A stretch of 64,000 nucleotides of DNA from assembly GCF_913058315.1 (NCBI RefSeq), contig NZ_CAJXQY010000005.1:19991-83990 (forward strand). Reading direction: 5' to 3'. The notes below the pieces were generated by a model. It searched no databases, was not told the DNA's origin, and saw only the letters and a program-made list of their open reading frames with translations. Below are positions 1-10,785 of this stretch, in pieces. A program made the position numbers and the translations under genes. Origin of the DNA: an uncultured Alteromonas sp. GTDB lineage: Bacteria; Pseudomonadota; Gammaproteobacteria; Enterobacterales; Alteromonadaceae. Positions within the stretch are counted from its first letter, which is position 1; each line of letters begins with the position of its first letter.

Positions 1-1161
1 GAAGCACTCAAACCCTATCAGCAGGATGCGGTAAAAGTGCATTTTGTGGCTAACGTTGATGGCTGTCATATTACCGATGTACTGAGCAACATGGACCATG
101 AAGACACGCTGGTTGTAATGTCTTCCAAGTCTTTCTCAACCCAGGAAACCTTGCAAAATACGCTGACCGCCAAAGACTGGTTTCTTAAACAGGGTGGTAA
201 GCAGGAAGACATCGCGAAGCATTTTGTTGCCGTGTCTTCCAATGTAAAAGCCGCCACTGAGTTTGGTATTGCCGAAGAAAACATCTTCCCTATGTGGGAC
301 TGGGTAGGCGGTCGATATTCTCTGTGGTCTGCGATTGGCCTGCCTATTTCATTATGTCTGGGATTTGCTAACTTCAAAGGCCTGCTGGAAGGTGCTTTTG
401 CTATGGATGAGCATTTTAAATCCGCGCCCAATGAAAAGAACCTGCCCGTGATCCTGGCCATGCTGGGCATTTGGTACCGCAACTTCTTTGGTGCCCAGTC
501 GCACGTCATGTTGCCTTACTACCATTATCTGCGCGGCTTACCGGCGTATGTTCAGCAGCTCGACATGGAAAGTAACGGTAAAATGGTCACTCAGGATGGC
601 GATGCTATCGGATACGAAACCGGCCCCATTATCTGGGGAAGCGAAGGGACAAACGGTCAGCATAGTTTCCATCAGCTCATTCACCAGGGTCACGGCGTTA
701 TCCCGGCAGACTTCCTGCTGCCATTAAACGTGCCTAATCAGGACGACACCCATCACGCTATGCTGGCCTCTAACTGCTTTGGTCAGGCTCAGGCACTGAT
801 GCAGGGCAAATCCTTCGAGGACTGCTACGCAGACCTCGCCGACAAAGGGCTGGATGAAGCAGAGCGTAAACGCCTGGCTCAGCATAAAACCATGCCGGGC
901 AACAAACCCAGCAACACCATTTTATTCGAAAAGCTGGATCCGTTTACACTTGGCGCGCTGGTTGCAATGTATGAACATAAGGTGTTCGTACAAGGTGTTA
1001 TCTGGCAGCTTAATTCATTTGACCAATGGGGCGTAGAATTAGGTAAAGTCCTTGGAAATCAAGTGTTAGCAGGGATTCAGGGGAATACAGAAGCAGAGAC
1101 TTTTGACAGCTCAACCCAGGATCTGATTAACCGCTTTAAGCAAGCCAATGCACCAAAATAA
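1..1161 (+). CDS. pgi: Glucose-6-phosphate isomerase, 5'-truncated by the window edge
   Basis: Frame is open from nt 1 ([24 protein letters not shown]...). Characteristic PGI stretches: [60 protein letters not shown]. Confidence 0.97.
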   Translation, partial: EALKPYQQDAVKVHFVANVDGCHITDVLSNMDHEDTLVVMSSKSFSTQETLQNTLTAKDWFLKQGGKQEDIAKHFVAVSSNVKAATEFGIAEENIFPMWDWVGGRYSLWSAIGLPISLCLGFANFKGLLEGAFAMDEHFKSAPNEKNLPVILAMLGIWYRNFFGAQSHVMLPYYHYLRGLPAYVQQLDMESNGKMVTQDGDAIGYETGPIIWGSEGTNGQHSFHQLIHQGHGVIPADFLLPLNVPNQDDTHHAMLASNCFGQAQALMQGKSFEDCYADLADKGLDEAERKRLAQHKTMPGNKPSNTILFEKLDPFTLGALVAMYEHKVFVQGVIWQLNSFDQWGVELGKVLGNQVLAGIQGNTEAETFDSSTQDLINRFKQANAPK

Positions 1162-1387
1162 ACATTACTGGTTATAATCTGAGCCAATAATGTGCAAAAC
1201 AGAGGGAACCGCTCACGGGGTCCCTCTGTACATACGGACACCACGGATTGTCATCGCAGCGTCACAAATTGTTAATTAAAAGTAAACAAAAGTATTTTAA
1301 TCTAACGATAGCTGTGGTACAAAAATTGTCAGGGGTCAATAAAGACACACTGACAGTGTAGTTAGCGGTAATAACAAGGAGATCTCC

Positions 1388-1564
1388 GTGGATACTTCAG
1401 ATCTATTTGCAATGCTTAATCTAGACGAAACTTCAACCAAAACCAAAAGTAAAAAACGAAAGTGGAGAGAAATCGAAGCAATTAAAGACCGGTATCAGTT
1501 AGAAAAGGAACTCGCTGATATCGACATGAGTTTTGACCTGGCTTTAGAAGACAGCGCTCGCTAA
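1388..1564 (+). CDS. Small basic protein, DUF3545-like (58 aa), GTG start
   Basis: In-frame GTG after AAGGAGA-type SD. Translation VDTSDLFAMLNLDETSTKTKSKKRKWREIEAIKDRYQLEKELADIDMSFDLALEDSAR*. The KSKKRKWREIEAIKD core resembles DUF3545. Not in the supplied ORF track. Confidence 0.75.
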   Translation: MDTSDLFAMLNLDETSTKTKSKKRKWREIEAIKDRYQLEKELADIDMSFDLALEDSAR

Positions 1565-1573
1565 GAACACACA

Positions 1574-1602
1574 ACGACCACATCATTGATGTGGTCGTTT
1601 GC
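1574..1602 (+). terminator. Probable intrinsic terminator after the DUF3545-like ORF
   Basis: ACGACCACATCA-T-TGATGTGGTCGT perfect inverted repeat followed by TTTGCGTTT. Confidence 0.6.
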
Positions 1603-1657
1603 GTTTAGGGTGTCTGGTTTTTAAATCAGGCTACAAAGATGCTTGTTAACTGGCAGT

Positions 1658-2317
1658 TTATACCAGCCAGTTAATGGGTGATTTATTCTGGCTACTCAGA
1701 AGCTGGTTGGTCTGGCTGAAGTGTTTACAGCCCAAAAATCCCCGGTGTGCAGACAACGGTGAAGGATGAGGTGCACTCAGTACGTGATGCTTACTGGTAT
1801 CGATATTCATGCCTTTCTTCTGTGCGTGACTGCCCCAGAGTAAAAACACCACACCTTGCTGGTGATGGTTAACCGCATCAATTACGGCATCAGTAAACGT
1901 TTCCCAGCCCCATTTAGCATGACTGTGGGCCTTGCCCTGCTCTACCGTTAATACTGTATTTAACAGCAATACGCCCTGCTCTGCCCAGCTTGTAAGCGTA
2001 CCATGTTGTGGTATTACAAACCCATCGATGTCGGCATCGAGTTCTTTATAAATATTGACCAGCGAAGGTGGCGTTTTAACGCCGGGTAACACCGAAAAAC
2101 ACAAACCATGCGCCTGGTCCGGACCATGATAGGGATCCTGACCAAGGATTACCACTTTCACGCTTTCCAGCGGTGTGTACTTTAGCGCATTAAATACGTC
2201 TTGCTGAGGCGGATAAATCGCTTTACCCGCCTCCCGCTCAGACTCAATACGGGCCATTAGCTGCGTAAAATAATCAGCCTCTTTGTGTGGCCCCAGGGCG
2301 TCCTGCCAGGTGAACAT
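1658..2317 (-). CDS. ung: Uracil-DNA glycosylase
   Basis: 219 aa with the family-1 UDG motif [21 protein letters not shown] and the [11 protein letters not shown] motif. Confidence 0.97.
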   Translation of the reverse strand: MFTWQDALGPHKEADYFTQLMARIESEREAGKAIYPPQQDVFNALKYTPLESVKVVILGQDPYHGPDQAHGLCFSVLPGVKTPPSLVNIYKELDADIDGFVIPQHGTLTSWAEQGVLLLNTVLTVEQGKAHSHAKWGWETFTDAVIDAVNHHQQGVVFLLWGSHAQKKGMNIDTSKHHVLSAPHPSPLSAHRGFLGCKHFSQTNQLLSSQNKSPINWLV

Positions 2318-3606
2318 TACTCGCCTTTAAGTAACGCAATCATATGCGCCTTAAGGGCTTCATAATCGGCCGGCAACTCGGCTTCGAGGCTCTCCTGGTT
2401 AGCGCAATCTGCCAGCGGTTTAGGCAGACTCAGCGGTGTACCTAAAACGTTCTCCACGGTTTCGCGGAATTTTGCCGGGTGTGCGGTGCCCAGGAACACG
2501 CCCACTTCGTCATCATTCAGATCGTGGCTCACAGCCCGAAAAGCAATCGCCGCATGGGGTTCTGAAGTGTAGCCTTCTTTCAGCAACTGACGCATGGCCA
2601 GCTGCGTATATTCTTCGTCCACCGACTCACCACGTAACAGGTCCTTATCCAGGTACCCCTGCTCTACCAGCGCTTCAATGCGCGGCCAGTTGTTTGGCTG
2701 GCTGACATCCATGGCATTGGACATGGTCGCTACCGTTGCATTAGGCGCCCACTCACCGGTTTTCAGATAGCGGGGAACCGTATCATTCAGATTCGTCGCG
2801 GCAATGAAGCGTTTAATCGGCAGGCCCATGACTTTTGCAATCATCCCGGCAGTCAGGTTACCAAAGTTACCACTGGGTACCGAAAAGACCGCTTTGCTGC
2901 GCTTGTCTTCAGGCAGTTGTGCTACCGCTTCAAAGTAATAACAGACCTGAGCTAACAGGCGGCTGATATTGATAGAGTTAGCAGAATTAAGGTGCAGGCC
3001 TTCGCGTACGTCAACATCATCAAAGGCGTGTTTAACCATCGCCTGACAGGCATCAAAGTCGCTTTCGATAGCCACGGTGTGGATATTGTCGCCCAGCGTA
3101 GTAAACAGCTTTTGCTGCAGCGGGCTGATCTTGCCTTTCGGGAACAGGATAACCACATTGATGTTATCCAGCCCATGGAAGGCATGGGCAACGGCGGCTC
3201 CGGTGTCGCCGGAAGTGGCTGTCAGGATAGTGATTGGTGCACCGTCACTGATTCGGGCCAGGCACTGCGCCATAAAGCGTCCGCCAAAATCCTTAAACGC
3301 CAGCGTCGGGCCGTGAAATAATTCCAGGCAGTAAGTTTTGTCATTAATCTGCTCAACCCTGGCCGGAAAGGTAAACGCGTCTTTTACGATCTCGGCAACG
3401 GTTTCTTCACCCAGTTCATCACCAATAAAGGCCGATAAAATCTTCGTTGAACGCTCAACAAAAGGCATTGCCAGCAATTCATCAATGTTCTCAAAGCGTG
3501 GAATGTCAGTGGGGAAAAACAACCCCTGATTACGTCCCAGGCCTTGCTTTACTGCCTGCGAAAATGACACCTGTTCACTTGCATCTTTTAAATTTACCAA
3601 TTGCAC
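2317..3606 (-). CDS. thrC: Threonine synthase
   Basis: 429 aa; [24 protein letters not shown]..., [15 protein letters not shown]-lysine motif; located after thrB. Confidence 0.97.
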   Translation of the reverse strand: MQLVNLKDASEQVSFSQAVKQGLGRNQGLFFPTDIPRFENIDELLAMPFVERSTKILSAFIGDELGEETVAEIVKDAFTFPARVEQINDKTYCLELFHGPTLAFKDFGGRFMAQCLARISDGAPITILTATSGDTGAAVAHAFHGLDNINVVILFPKGKISPLQQKLFTTLGDNIHTVAIESDFDACQAMVKHAFDDVDVREGLHLNSANSINISRLLAQVCYYFEAVAQLPEDKRSKAVFSVPSGNFGNLTAGMIAKVMGLPIKRFIAATNLNDTVPRYLKTGEWAPNATVATMSNAMDVSQPNNWPRIEALVEQGYLDKDLLRGESVDEEYTQLAMRQLLKEGYTSEPHAAIAFRAVSHDLNDDEVGVFLGTAHPAKFRETVENVLGTPLSLPKPLADCANQESLEAELPADYEALKAHMIALLKGE

Positions 3607-3617
3607 GTACTTATACC

Positions 3618-4574
3618 TTACTCTTGTTCCTGCTGTGATCCGGCGCCTTTAGCGGGGATACGGCATACATGGCTAAAGCCATCTTCATTTTGAATATAGT
3701 TCTCGGTCAGCCAGTTGGCTATGTCGTTCGCCTGACGATAATCATCACACACGGCAAAGACAGTTGGACCGGAACCTGAAATCCCAAACGCCAGCGCTCC
3801 GTTTGCCATACTGTAATCCCGGGCTTCGTCGAAAACCGGTAACAATGACTTACGGTAGGGTTCTGCAATCACATCCTGCATGACACTGGCGGCCATGGCA
3901 TAGTCATCGTTATAAAGTGCGTGAACGAAAATGCCCAGCTGACGACCAAAGGTGAGCGTATCTTTTAACGGCACCGCATTGGGCAGAATGTTCCGCGCAG
4001 CAGATGTAGACACACTAATGCCGGAATAACATACTACCCAGTACCAGCTTTTCACCACTGGCAGTGACACAGTAACGTTGTCTTCCTGACCGGTCATCAG
4101 TGTCATGCCACCGAGGTAACAGGGCGCTACGTTATCATAATGAACGCTGCCACTGATTTGTCCTTCCAGCTCACCCATCATTTTTAACAGTGTGTTCTGG
4201 TCAAAGGGACGTTCGAAATGTTCATTCAGGCCATGAAACGCCGCCACGATCGAGCTTGCGCTGGAACCCAGTCCGCTGCCAATCGGCAGCGATTTTAACA
4301 GGGTAATATGCACCGGCGTAGTAGCCAGTCCCTTAGCCTGCATCGCTTTCCCAAAAAAGTGATAACAGTCAGTGACAATGTTTTCATCGGCATTGGCCGG
4401 CAGTTTATGGGCAAAGACACCGGCAACAGTCAGTCCGTATTCGTCAGCATCACTGATAATGACTTCGTCACCCAGTAAGTTACCATCCAATGGTTGTAAG
4501 GCTGCGCCCAGTACATCAAACCCAAGGCTGATATTGCCTATTGATGCGGGTGCGTAAGCTCTGGTTGTTTTCAT
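3618..4574 (-). CDS. thrB: Homoserine kinase
   Basis: 318 aa GHMP kinase; PIGSGLGSSASSIVAA and FGISGSGPTVFAV motifs; between thrA and thrC. Confidence 0.97.
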   Translation of the reverse strand: MKTTRAYAPASIGNISLGFDVLGAALQPLDGNLLGDEVIISDADEYGLTVAGVFAHKLPANADENIVTDCYHFFGKAMQAKGLATTPVHITLLKSLPIGSGLGSSASSIVAAFHGLNEHFERPFDQNTLLKMMGELEGQISGSVHYDNVAPCYLGGMTLMTGQEDNVTVSLPVVKSWYWVVCYSGISVSTSAARNILPNAVPLKDTLTFGRQLGIFVHALYNDDYAMAASVMQDVIAEPYRKSLLPVFDEARDYSMANGALAFGISGSGPTVFAVCDDYRQANDIANWLTENYIQNEDGFSHVCRIPAKGAGSQQEQE

Positions 4575-4596
4575 TTTTACTAATCTCTAAAACCGG

Positions 4597-7062
4597 TTAA
4601 TACGCGTTTTGTTTCCATGGCATGGTACGAAGAATATCAGCAAACACACCAGCGGCGGTTACTGTAGCACCAGCGCCGTAGCCGCGGATAACATAAGGAA
4701 TCGGCGTATAATAATCACTGTGGATTGCCAACGCGTTTTCACCATCTTTCACTGCTGCCAGTGGGTGTGAGCCCGGTACCGCCTGAATAGTGACTTTGCA
4801 TTTATCACCCTCAATGGAACCAATGTAACGTAATACTTTACCTTCCGCCGCGGCACTTTCAACCCGCTTGGCAAAGTCAGCATCAAGCCCGGGTAACTGT
4901 TCCATAAAGCTCGGCACGTCGCAGTCCTCGGCAAAGCCGGCCGGAAGTACCGATTCAATCTCAATATCGCTGAGTTCAAGTTCTAAATCGGCTTCACGGG
5001 CCATGATTAACAGCTTACGAGCCACGTCCATGCCACTTAAATCATCGCGAGGATCGGGTTCTGTAAAGCCATTATCTTTAGCAATAGCAGTCGCCTGGGA
5101 TAACGTTAAGCCTTCTTCCAGCTTACCGAACACGTAAGATAAGCTGCCCGATAAAATACCTTCAAAACGATGCAGTACGTCACCGGCAATAAACAGTTTT
5201 TGCAGATTATCAATAACCGGCAAACCGGCACCAACGGTAGTTTCATACAAGTACTGGCGATTTGTTTGCAGGGCAGTTTTACGCAGTTTCTTGTAATAGG
5301 CCAGGCTGTCGGTATTGGCCTTTTTATTTGGCGTAACCACGTGGAAGCCATTTTCCATCATGTCCACGTACTGACTGGCAATCGCCGCATTACTGGTACA
5401 GTCCACAATCACCGGATTCACCAGCGCATTGCTGTTTACAAAATCATGCAAACGCTCAACGGAGAACGCATCGGCAGATTCATTTAACTGCGCTTTCCAG
5501 TCGCCGTTAACATCCACGCCCTGACTGCTGAGCAGTAGCTTGCGGCTATTGGCAATACCATATACCCGCAGTTGGATGTTGCGGGCCAGTAAAGTAGGTT
5601 GCTGCTTGGCAATCTGGCCGAGCAACTCTGCGCCCACCACCCCACAACCCACCAGGAATACGTCGATGGTATGCAGGTCAGAAAAGAAGTTCTGGTGAAT
5701 CACTTTCACCGCTTTCTTCGCACGCTTAGCTTCAATAACGGTTGAGATAGAGCGTTCTGAAGACCCCTGGGCAATGGCGATATTATTCACCCGGGCCTGA
5801 GATAAAGCATTAAAGAAACGTGCCGCCAGACCTTTGGTATGACGCATGCCATCCCCCACCAGGGTGACAATGGCCAAATCGTGGCGGACTTCAATCGGAT
5901 CCAGCAGTTGGTTTTGCAGCTCCAGCGCAAACGCATCTTCCAGCAGATTCTGCGCACGCAGGGCATCTTTACTGGAGATACAAAAGCTAATGGAGTACTC
6001 AGAGCTCGACTGAGTGATCAGGCTGATTGAGATATGCGCATTGGACATCACCTCAAACACGCGGCTCGCCATGCCTACCATCCCTTTCATACCCGGGCCG
6101 GCTACATTAAACATGGAGATATTATCCAGTTGCGAAATGCCTTTAACGCTGGTCCAGGTAGTGCTGGCTTCGTTACTGATAAGGGTACCCTGCGCGCTGG
6201 GGTTGAGGGTGTTTTTAATTAAACAAGGAATGTGATGCTGGGCGATTGGGCCAATGGTTTTCGGATGCAGTACCTTGGCACCAAAATAAGACAACTCCAT
6301 GGCTTCCTGATAAGTGAGCTTATCGAGTAATACCGCGCCTTCAACCTGATTCGGGTCGGCATTGTATACGCCATCCACATCGGTCCAGATTTCACAACAT
6401 TCCGCACCGATACAAGCAGCCAGAACTGCCGCAGAATAATCCGAGCCGTTGCGGCCCAGTGTGACTTTCTCGCCTTCTTCATTGGCGGCCACAAAGCCCG
6501 GCATTATGATTAGCTGGCTGCCATCAGAGACCACTTCACTGAAATTGGCTTTACTCAGTGCCACATCGGCTATGCTGTCAAGATAATCGCCATCTGCCAC
6601 CACGTATTCAACCGGATCCAGAATTTGATTGCGGATACCTTTGGCTGTCAGGATCCCACTGAACAAATTAACACTGATGTATTCACCCAGGCTCATAATG
6701 CTGGCGGTGACGGCATCGGGTGAGCGGCCTAACAGTGCAATGCCCTGTAATTGTTTTTTCAGACCAGCCAGATGCGTGGTAATAAAATCATTGATAGTAG
6801 CAACATCGAAACCGGCAACCTGTTCACTGAGTTCAGCAGCAATGCCCAGCACTTTGTCATTGAGTTCGCCAAACAGAACTTCGTAGTCTTCTCCCGCCGC
6901 AGCTTGCTCACAGAGCGCACCAAGAGCGTTGGTGACGCCTTTCGGGGCCGATAATACTACCGCAGCTCCATTGGCCTGGTGGATCGTCATGCTAATCTCG
7001 GTCACTCGCAAATAACGCTGCGCATCGGCCAGAGATGAACCACCAAACTTTAAGACTTTCAT
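4597..7062 (-). CDS. thrA: Bifunctional aspartokinase I / homoserine dehydrogenase I
   Basis: 821 aa; [20 protein letters not shown] (aspartokinase), ACT-type middle region, HSDH C-terminus ([24 protein letters not shown]). Confidence 0.98.
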   Translation of the reverse strand: MKVLKFGGSSLADAQRYLRVTEISMTIHQANGAAVVLSAPKGVTNALGALCEQAAAGEDYEVLFGELNDKVLGIAAELSEQVAGFDVATINDFITTHLAGLKKQLQGIALLGRSPDAVTASIMSLGEYISVNLFSGILTAKGIRNQILDPVEYVVADGDYLDSIADVALSKANFSEVVSDGSQLIIMPGFVAANEEGEKVTLGRNGSDYSAAVLAACIGAECCEIWTDVDGVYNADPNQVEGAVLLDKLTYQEAMELSYFGAKVLHPKTIGPIAQHHIPCLIKNTLNPSAQGTLISNEASTTWTSVKGISQLDNISMFNVAGPGMKGMVGMASRVFEVMSNAHISISLITQSSSEYSISFCISSKDALRAQNLLEDAFALELQNQLLDPIEVRHDLAIVTLVGDGMRHTKGLAARFFNALSQARVNNIAIAQGSSERSISTVIEAKRAKKAVKVIHQNFFSDLHTIDVFLVGCGVVGAELLGQIAKQQPTLLARNIQLRVYGIANSRKLLLSSQGVDVNGDWKAQLNESADAFSVERLHDFVNSNALVNPVIVDCTSNAAIASQYVDMMENGFHVVTPNKKANTDSLAYYKKLRKTALQTNRQYLYETTVGAGLPVIDNLQKLFIAGDVLHRFEGILSGSLSYVFGKLEEGLTLSQATAIAKDNGFTEPDPRDDLSGMDVARKLLIMAREADLELELSDIEIESVLPAGFAEDCDVPSFMEQLPGLDADFAKRVESAAAEGKVLRYIGSIEGDKCKVTIQAVPGSHPLAAVKDGENALAIHSDYYTPIPYVIRGYGAGATVTAAGVFADILRTMPWKQNAY

Positions 7063-7118
7063 TGAATGCTCCTTGACTGCATCGTGTTTTGGGCGTAGCC
7101 CATTTTCTTTACCGCAAA

Positions 7119-7147
7119 AAAAAACCCGCTCTTGTGAGGGCGGGCTT
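7119..7147 (-). terminator. thr operon attenuator (intrinsic terminator in the leader)
   Basis: On the minus strand AGCCCGCCCTCACAAGAGCGGGTTTTTTTTT: GC-rich stem followed by 9 U, between the leader peptide and thrA. Confidence 0.88.
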
Positions 7148-7171
7148 TCGTTGTCTGTTTGCTTACGCGCA

Positions 7172-7237
7172 CTAGCCAGCGACCGCCCTCGTTGAGGTGG
7201 TAATAATCATGCCGGTGGTGCTCATAATCGTCTTCAT
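7172..7237 (-). CDS. thrL: thr operon leader peptide (21 aa)
   Basis: Minus-strand ATGAAGACGATTATGAGCACCACCGGCATGATTATTACCACCTCAACGAGGGCGGTCGCTGGCTAG = [21 protein letters not shown]: 6 Thr and 3 Ile of 21 residues, followed by the attenuator. Confidence 0.9.
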   Translation of the reverse strand: MKTIMSTTGMIITTSTRAVAG

Positions 7238-7247
7238 GTGGTCAATT

Positions 7248-7271
7248 TGCCGTATAGACGTCTATATGTCA
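7248..7271. promoter_or_regulatory. Candidate MetJ operator (met boxes) overlapping the thrL promoter region
   Basis: Perfect AGACGTCT (7256..7263) within the palindrome TATAGACGTCTATA (7253..7266). The adjoining 8-mers each match 5/8 to the met-box consensus. Confidence 0.5.
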
Positions 7272-7391
7272 ACAGCCATTTGCACAATTTTAGACCGTTC
7301 CCTGACCTTATTGCGGCGGGAATCTTTATTTTGGGCGCGCATAATATCACGAGAGTACCGCTAACATCTATACCCACAACCCGCCTTTATG

Positions 7392-8384
7392 CTAAGGCTT
7401 AGCAGAGCCGGTCCGCATAATTTGCCGGGCCAGCGACAAAGCCAGCGGTTTATTCGGCGTAGCCGTTACACGCTCATCATCGGCACGCCAGTCAAAATCA
7501 GCGTAATATTGCTTTCGGTATTCAGTCGGGGTCACGCCACAGTACTTTTTAAAAGCCGCCAGCATAGCCCGGTGTTCAGCGAAACCGACCTTCCCGGCGA
7601 TATCGGTGATGGGGATTTGCATGCTTTTCAGTAAGGGTTTAGCCTGATTGACCCTGACCATGGTCAGATAATCTGAAGGGCTGTAGCCGCTGACTTTTTT
7701 AAACAACCGCGAAAAGTGCGAATAGCTTACATGTGCCTGTTCGGCGAGGTCTGCAACGGTTAGCGGCTCTGCAAAGGTTTCATTAATCCGGGCAATGCTC
7801 TGGCGGATCACCATTTCTTCCCGGGAATCTGCCGCGCCAACCGTCATTGCCGATATCAGCGGCTGCCGTACCAGCAGGACTTCCAGACAGGCAAGCAAAG
7901 CGTAGATTTGCGCCTGCAAAGCGAAAAATGAGACCCCTTCCTGCAAGACCAGTTCTAACATCGACAGACACTGAGCGGTTAATTGCCCGGCAGCCACTTG
8001 GCCTGCGGTAAAGAAGGCAAATCCTGCCGGTAAAGGATGTGTGTCATGAAATAACACCGGAGAAAACTGCAAAGTGAGTAATGTGCATCCTGTCTGGGTT
8101 TCAAGCGCATGGATAAGGTCTGCCCCGATAAAAGCCAGATCGCCTGCCGCCAGCTTAACTTCCTGCTGGTGAACGGTCAGACTTAAGTCACCGCTTAACA
8201 CATAAATGAGCTCAGGGGCTTCATGCCAGTGTGGCTGACAATAACTGAGTTCGGCGGCAAACATGTTGAGTTGCGCCGAATCATAGGAAATCAACTCACA
8301 GGTACCTGCGGTCGCTATCCCCTGATTATCCAACTGAGCACTGTCTAAGCGAAAAGGCTGCACCGACTGGCCCGCTCCATACAC
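7392..8384 (-). CDS. AraC-family transcriptional regulator with N-terminal cupin-like sensor domain
   Basis: 330 aa; cupin-like HWHEAPELIYVLSGDLSL..., C-terminal HTH TVADLAEQAHVSYSHFSRLFKKVSGYSPSDYLTMVRVNQAKPLL. Start codon uncertain (GTG in the track). Confidence 0.9.
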   Translation of the reverse strand: MYGAGQSVQPFRLDSAQLDNQGIATAGTCELISYDSAQLNMFAAELSYCQPHWHEAPELIYVLSGDLSLTVHQQEVKLAAGDLAFIGADLIHALETQTGCTLLTLQFSPVLFHDTHPLPAGFAFFTAGQVAAGQLTAQCLSMLELVLQEGVSFFALQAQIYALLACLEVLLVRQPLISAMTVGAADSREEMVIRQSIARINETFAEPLTVADLAEQAHVSYSHFSRLFKKVSGYSPSDYLTMVRVNQAKPLLKSMQIPITDIAGKVGFAEHRAMLAAFKKYCGVTPTEYRKQYYADFDWRADDERVTATPNKPLALSLARQIMRTGSAKP

Positions 8385-8393
8385 GTTATACGT

Positions 8394-8407
8394 TTAAACC
8401 GGTTTAA
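8394..8407. promoter_or_regulatory. 14-bp perfect palindrome TTAAACCGGTTTAA between the GH3 and AraC genes
   Basis: Read directly from the sequence; about 10 bp upstream of the annotated AraC-family start, in a 67-bp gap. Confidence 0.4.
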
Positions 8408-8451
8408 GCATAACCTATCAGCCACAGTATGGTTAGTCTAACCGACGCCGG

Positions 8452-10785
8452 TCAGTCGGCCCTCAGGGCCTCCAGCAATTCCTTGCGGCTCACCGGCACA
8501 TTCAAAAACTCGGTGAGTGCGATAAATAATCCGCAAAAAAGCTCCGGCGCAATCGTTATTAATCGCTCCCTGATCACCGACGCCTCCAGGCCGCTTCGGC
8601 TGGCGACCAAAGCCACCACCCGGCTAAATGCCTGCTCGTCTTTTACTACCTGCACCAACGAACTGTCTTCCCTGAGCGGTAAACGATAATTGCTGCCGGC
8701 CACCTGCACAGTGGCGCTTAACGGTAACTCCCGGGACGAGGGGCCAACGCTAATGCCATACTTACCCGGCTCGACGATCCAGTCCTTAAGTGCCGGATGC
8801 CAGGCCCGAAAGTCGTCCGCCTCAATAGTCAGGCTGACCATTTTCGTTTCACCAGGCTCCAGGGCCACTTTGGCATATGCCTTTAATCCCAGCGGCGGCT
8901 GGGCCAGTTCAATACCGGGGAAACTCAGGTAAAGCTGAATAATTTCTTTACCAAACCGAGCACCGGTGTTGGCCACCGTGACATCAACCTGCAGCGATTC
9001 GCCAGTACCCAACGTCTTGTTGACCACCTCAATACTGCGGTACTCGAAAGTGGTATAGCTCAGGCCATGGCCAAATGGAAAGCAAGGTGTCATTTTACGC
9101 TTATCGTAGTAGCGGTACCCCACGTAGATACCTTCACTGTAATAATGTTTTAACGCCTCACCGGGGTAATGCAGATAAGCCGGGGTTTCTTCCAGTGAAT
9201 TGGGGACCGTAACGGTCAGCTTGCCGCAAGGGTTCTTTAATCCGAACAGCAAATTCGCCACTGCCCGGCCCACTCCCTGCCCGGCGAAAAAGGTTTCCAG
9301 CAAGGCCTTGCATTGACCGAGCCATGGCATAACGACCGCATCGGAATTCATCAGCACTACCACAACATTGGGCTGCACAGCCGCCACGGCACTTAACAAT
9401 GCGGCATGGCTGGCCACCACATCGAGATGTTGGCGATCGCCGTTTTCGCCATCCTCGCCCACGGCCGTGCTAATGAAGACAATAGCCACATCCGCCGCTT
9501 CTGCCTGAGAAGAGGCTAATAACAGCGCCTCTTCAGCGCTTGTTTCGCCATCGCCAACCCCGGCGCTGTAGGTCACCTCGGCTTGCTCACCTGCCACATC
9601 AATAATTTCATCCAGTGGTCTGTCGAGCATACTCGGTACCGTTGTAGCACAGCCTGAGCCCTGAATTACCGGGGCATGGGCGGCCGGGCCAAGGACTGCT
9701 ATGCGAGGCGTGTTCCGGGTATCGAGGGGCAATAGCCCATCGCTATTTTTCAGTAACACGATAGATTCTTCAGCAATGTGCTGTGCCAGTTGGTGATGCC
9801 CCGGCATATCCACCGGCTGCGGCGTTTTGCGCCCGGCATTGATACGGTCAATCAGCGCAAGCATGCGCAAACAGGCAGTATCGAGCACCGTTTCGTCAAC
9901 CGTTCCATTGTCGATGGCTGCCAGCAGTTCGGCTTTATCCCGGGCCACCTCAGGCATGGCCAGATCGTTGCCTGCAAGCAAGGACGCAGGCCGATCTTTC
10001 ACCCCGTACCAGTCAGACATTACCAGCCCCTGGTAGCCCCATTGCTGGCGCAGAATGTCATGTAATAAACCGCGATGCTGGGAGGTCTGCTGGCCATTCA
10101 ACCGGTTGTATGAAGACATCACCGTCCAGGGGTCAGCCTTATCAATAGCCCGTTTAAAGCCAGACAGATAAATTTCGTGCAAGGCGCGCTCATCAACAAT
10201 AGAGTCCATCTCTGTTCGGCGATATTCAGAGTTATTGCAGGCAAAATGCTTGAGGCTGGCTCCCACCCCCTCACCCTGTAACCCTTTTATCAGTGACGCC
10301 GCCAGTTCTCCGGTGAGTAACGGATCTTCGGAATAATACTCATACCCTCGACCGGATAACGGCGTTCGGCGAATGTTGATCCCCGGTCCGAGTAAAATAT
10401 CAACGCCCAGTGCCTGACATTCACGGGCCAATGCCTGCCCCATTTGTGCCACCAGCGCATTGTCCCAGCTACAGGCCAGGGCTGAACCATTAGGGAAGCA
10501 GGTCGCTGGCAGCGTGTGCCCGAATAAGGCCTCGCTGCCCTTTTTATCGGAGGGCTCATCGGCACTCTGATTCACGACACCAAGGAAATCAGTAATCGAC
10601 CAGTTGCCTTCATGGTCGATTTGCTCAGGACTGTAACGCACGCCGTAAGTACCGTCTGTCATGGTGAGCGGTTCAATACCCAGTTCTGGCAACTGCGCCG
10701 TTTTCCACAGACCGTTGCCGGTCAGAAGGGTGACTTTGTCGCTAACGGTCATGTCGCTCAAACACTGCTTCGCTGTTCTATTCAT
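8452..10785 (-). CDS. Glycoside hydrolase family 3 (beta-glucosidase-like)
   Basis: 777 aa; KHFACNNSEYRR, VMSDWYGVKDRPASLLAGNDLAMP nucleophile region, fibronectin-III-like C-terminal domain (VTVANTGARFGKEIIQLYLS). Confidence 0.92.
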   Translation of the reverse strand: MNRTAKQCLSDMTVSDKVTLLTGNGLWKTAQLPELGIEPLTMTDGTYGVRYSPEQIDHEGNWSITDFLGVVNQSADEPSDKKGSEALFGHTLPATCFPNGSALACSWDNALVAQMGQALARECQALGVDILLGPGINIRRTPLSGRGYEYYSEDPLLTGELAASLIKGLQGEGVGASLKHFACNNSEYRRTEMDSIVDERALHEIYLSGFKRAIDKADPWTVMSSYNRLNGQQTSQHRGLLHDILRQQWGYQGLVMSDWYGVKDRPASLLAGNDLAMPEVARDKAELLAAIDNGTVDETVLDTACLRMLALIDRINAGRKTPQPVDMPGHHQLAQHIAEESIVLLKNSDGLLPLDTRNTPRIAVLGPAAHAPVIQGSGCATTVPSMLDRPLDEIIDVAGEQAEVTYSAGVGDGETSAEEALLLASSQAEAADVAIVFISTAVGEDGENGDRQHLDVVASHAALLSAVAAVQPNVVVVLMNSDAVVMPWLGQCKALLETFFAGQGVGRAVANLLFGLKNPCGKLTVTVPNSLEETPAYLHYPGEALKHYYSEGIYVGYRYYDKRKMTPCFPFGHGLSYTTFEYRSIEVVNKTLGTGESLQVDVTVANTGARFGKEIIQLYLSFPGIELAQPPLGLKAYAKVALEPGETKMVSLTIEADDFRAWHPALKDWIVEPGKYGISVGPSSRELPLSATVQVAGSNYRLPLREDSSLVQVVKDEQAFSRVVALVASRSGLEASVIRERLITIAPELFCGLFIALTEFLNVPVSRKELLEALRAD

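Noticed and set aside
1198-1230. Imperfect hairpin ACAGAGGGAACC...GGGGTCCCTCTGT after pgi
   Set aside because: Plausible terminator but no T-tract and a mismatched stem; not listed as a feature.
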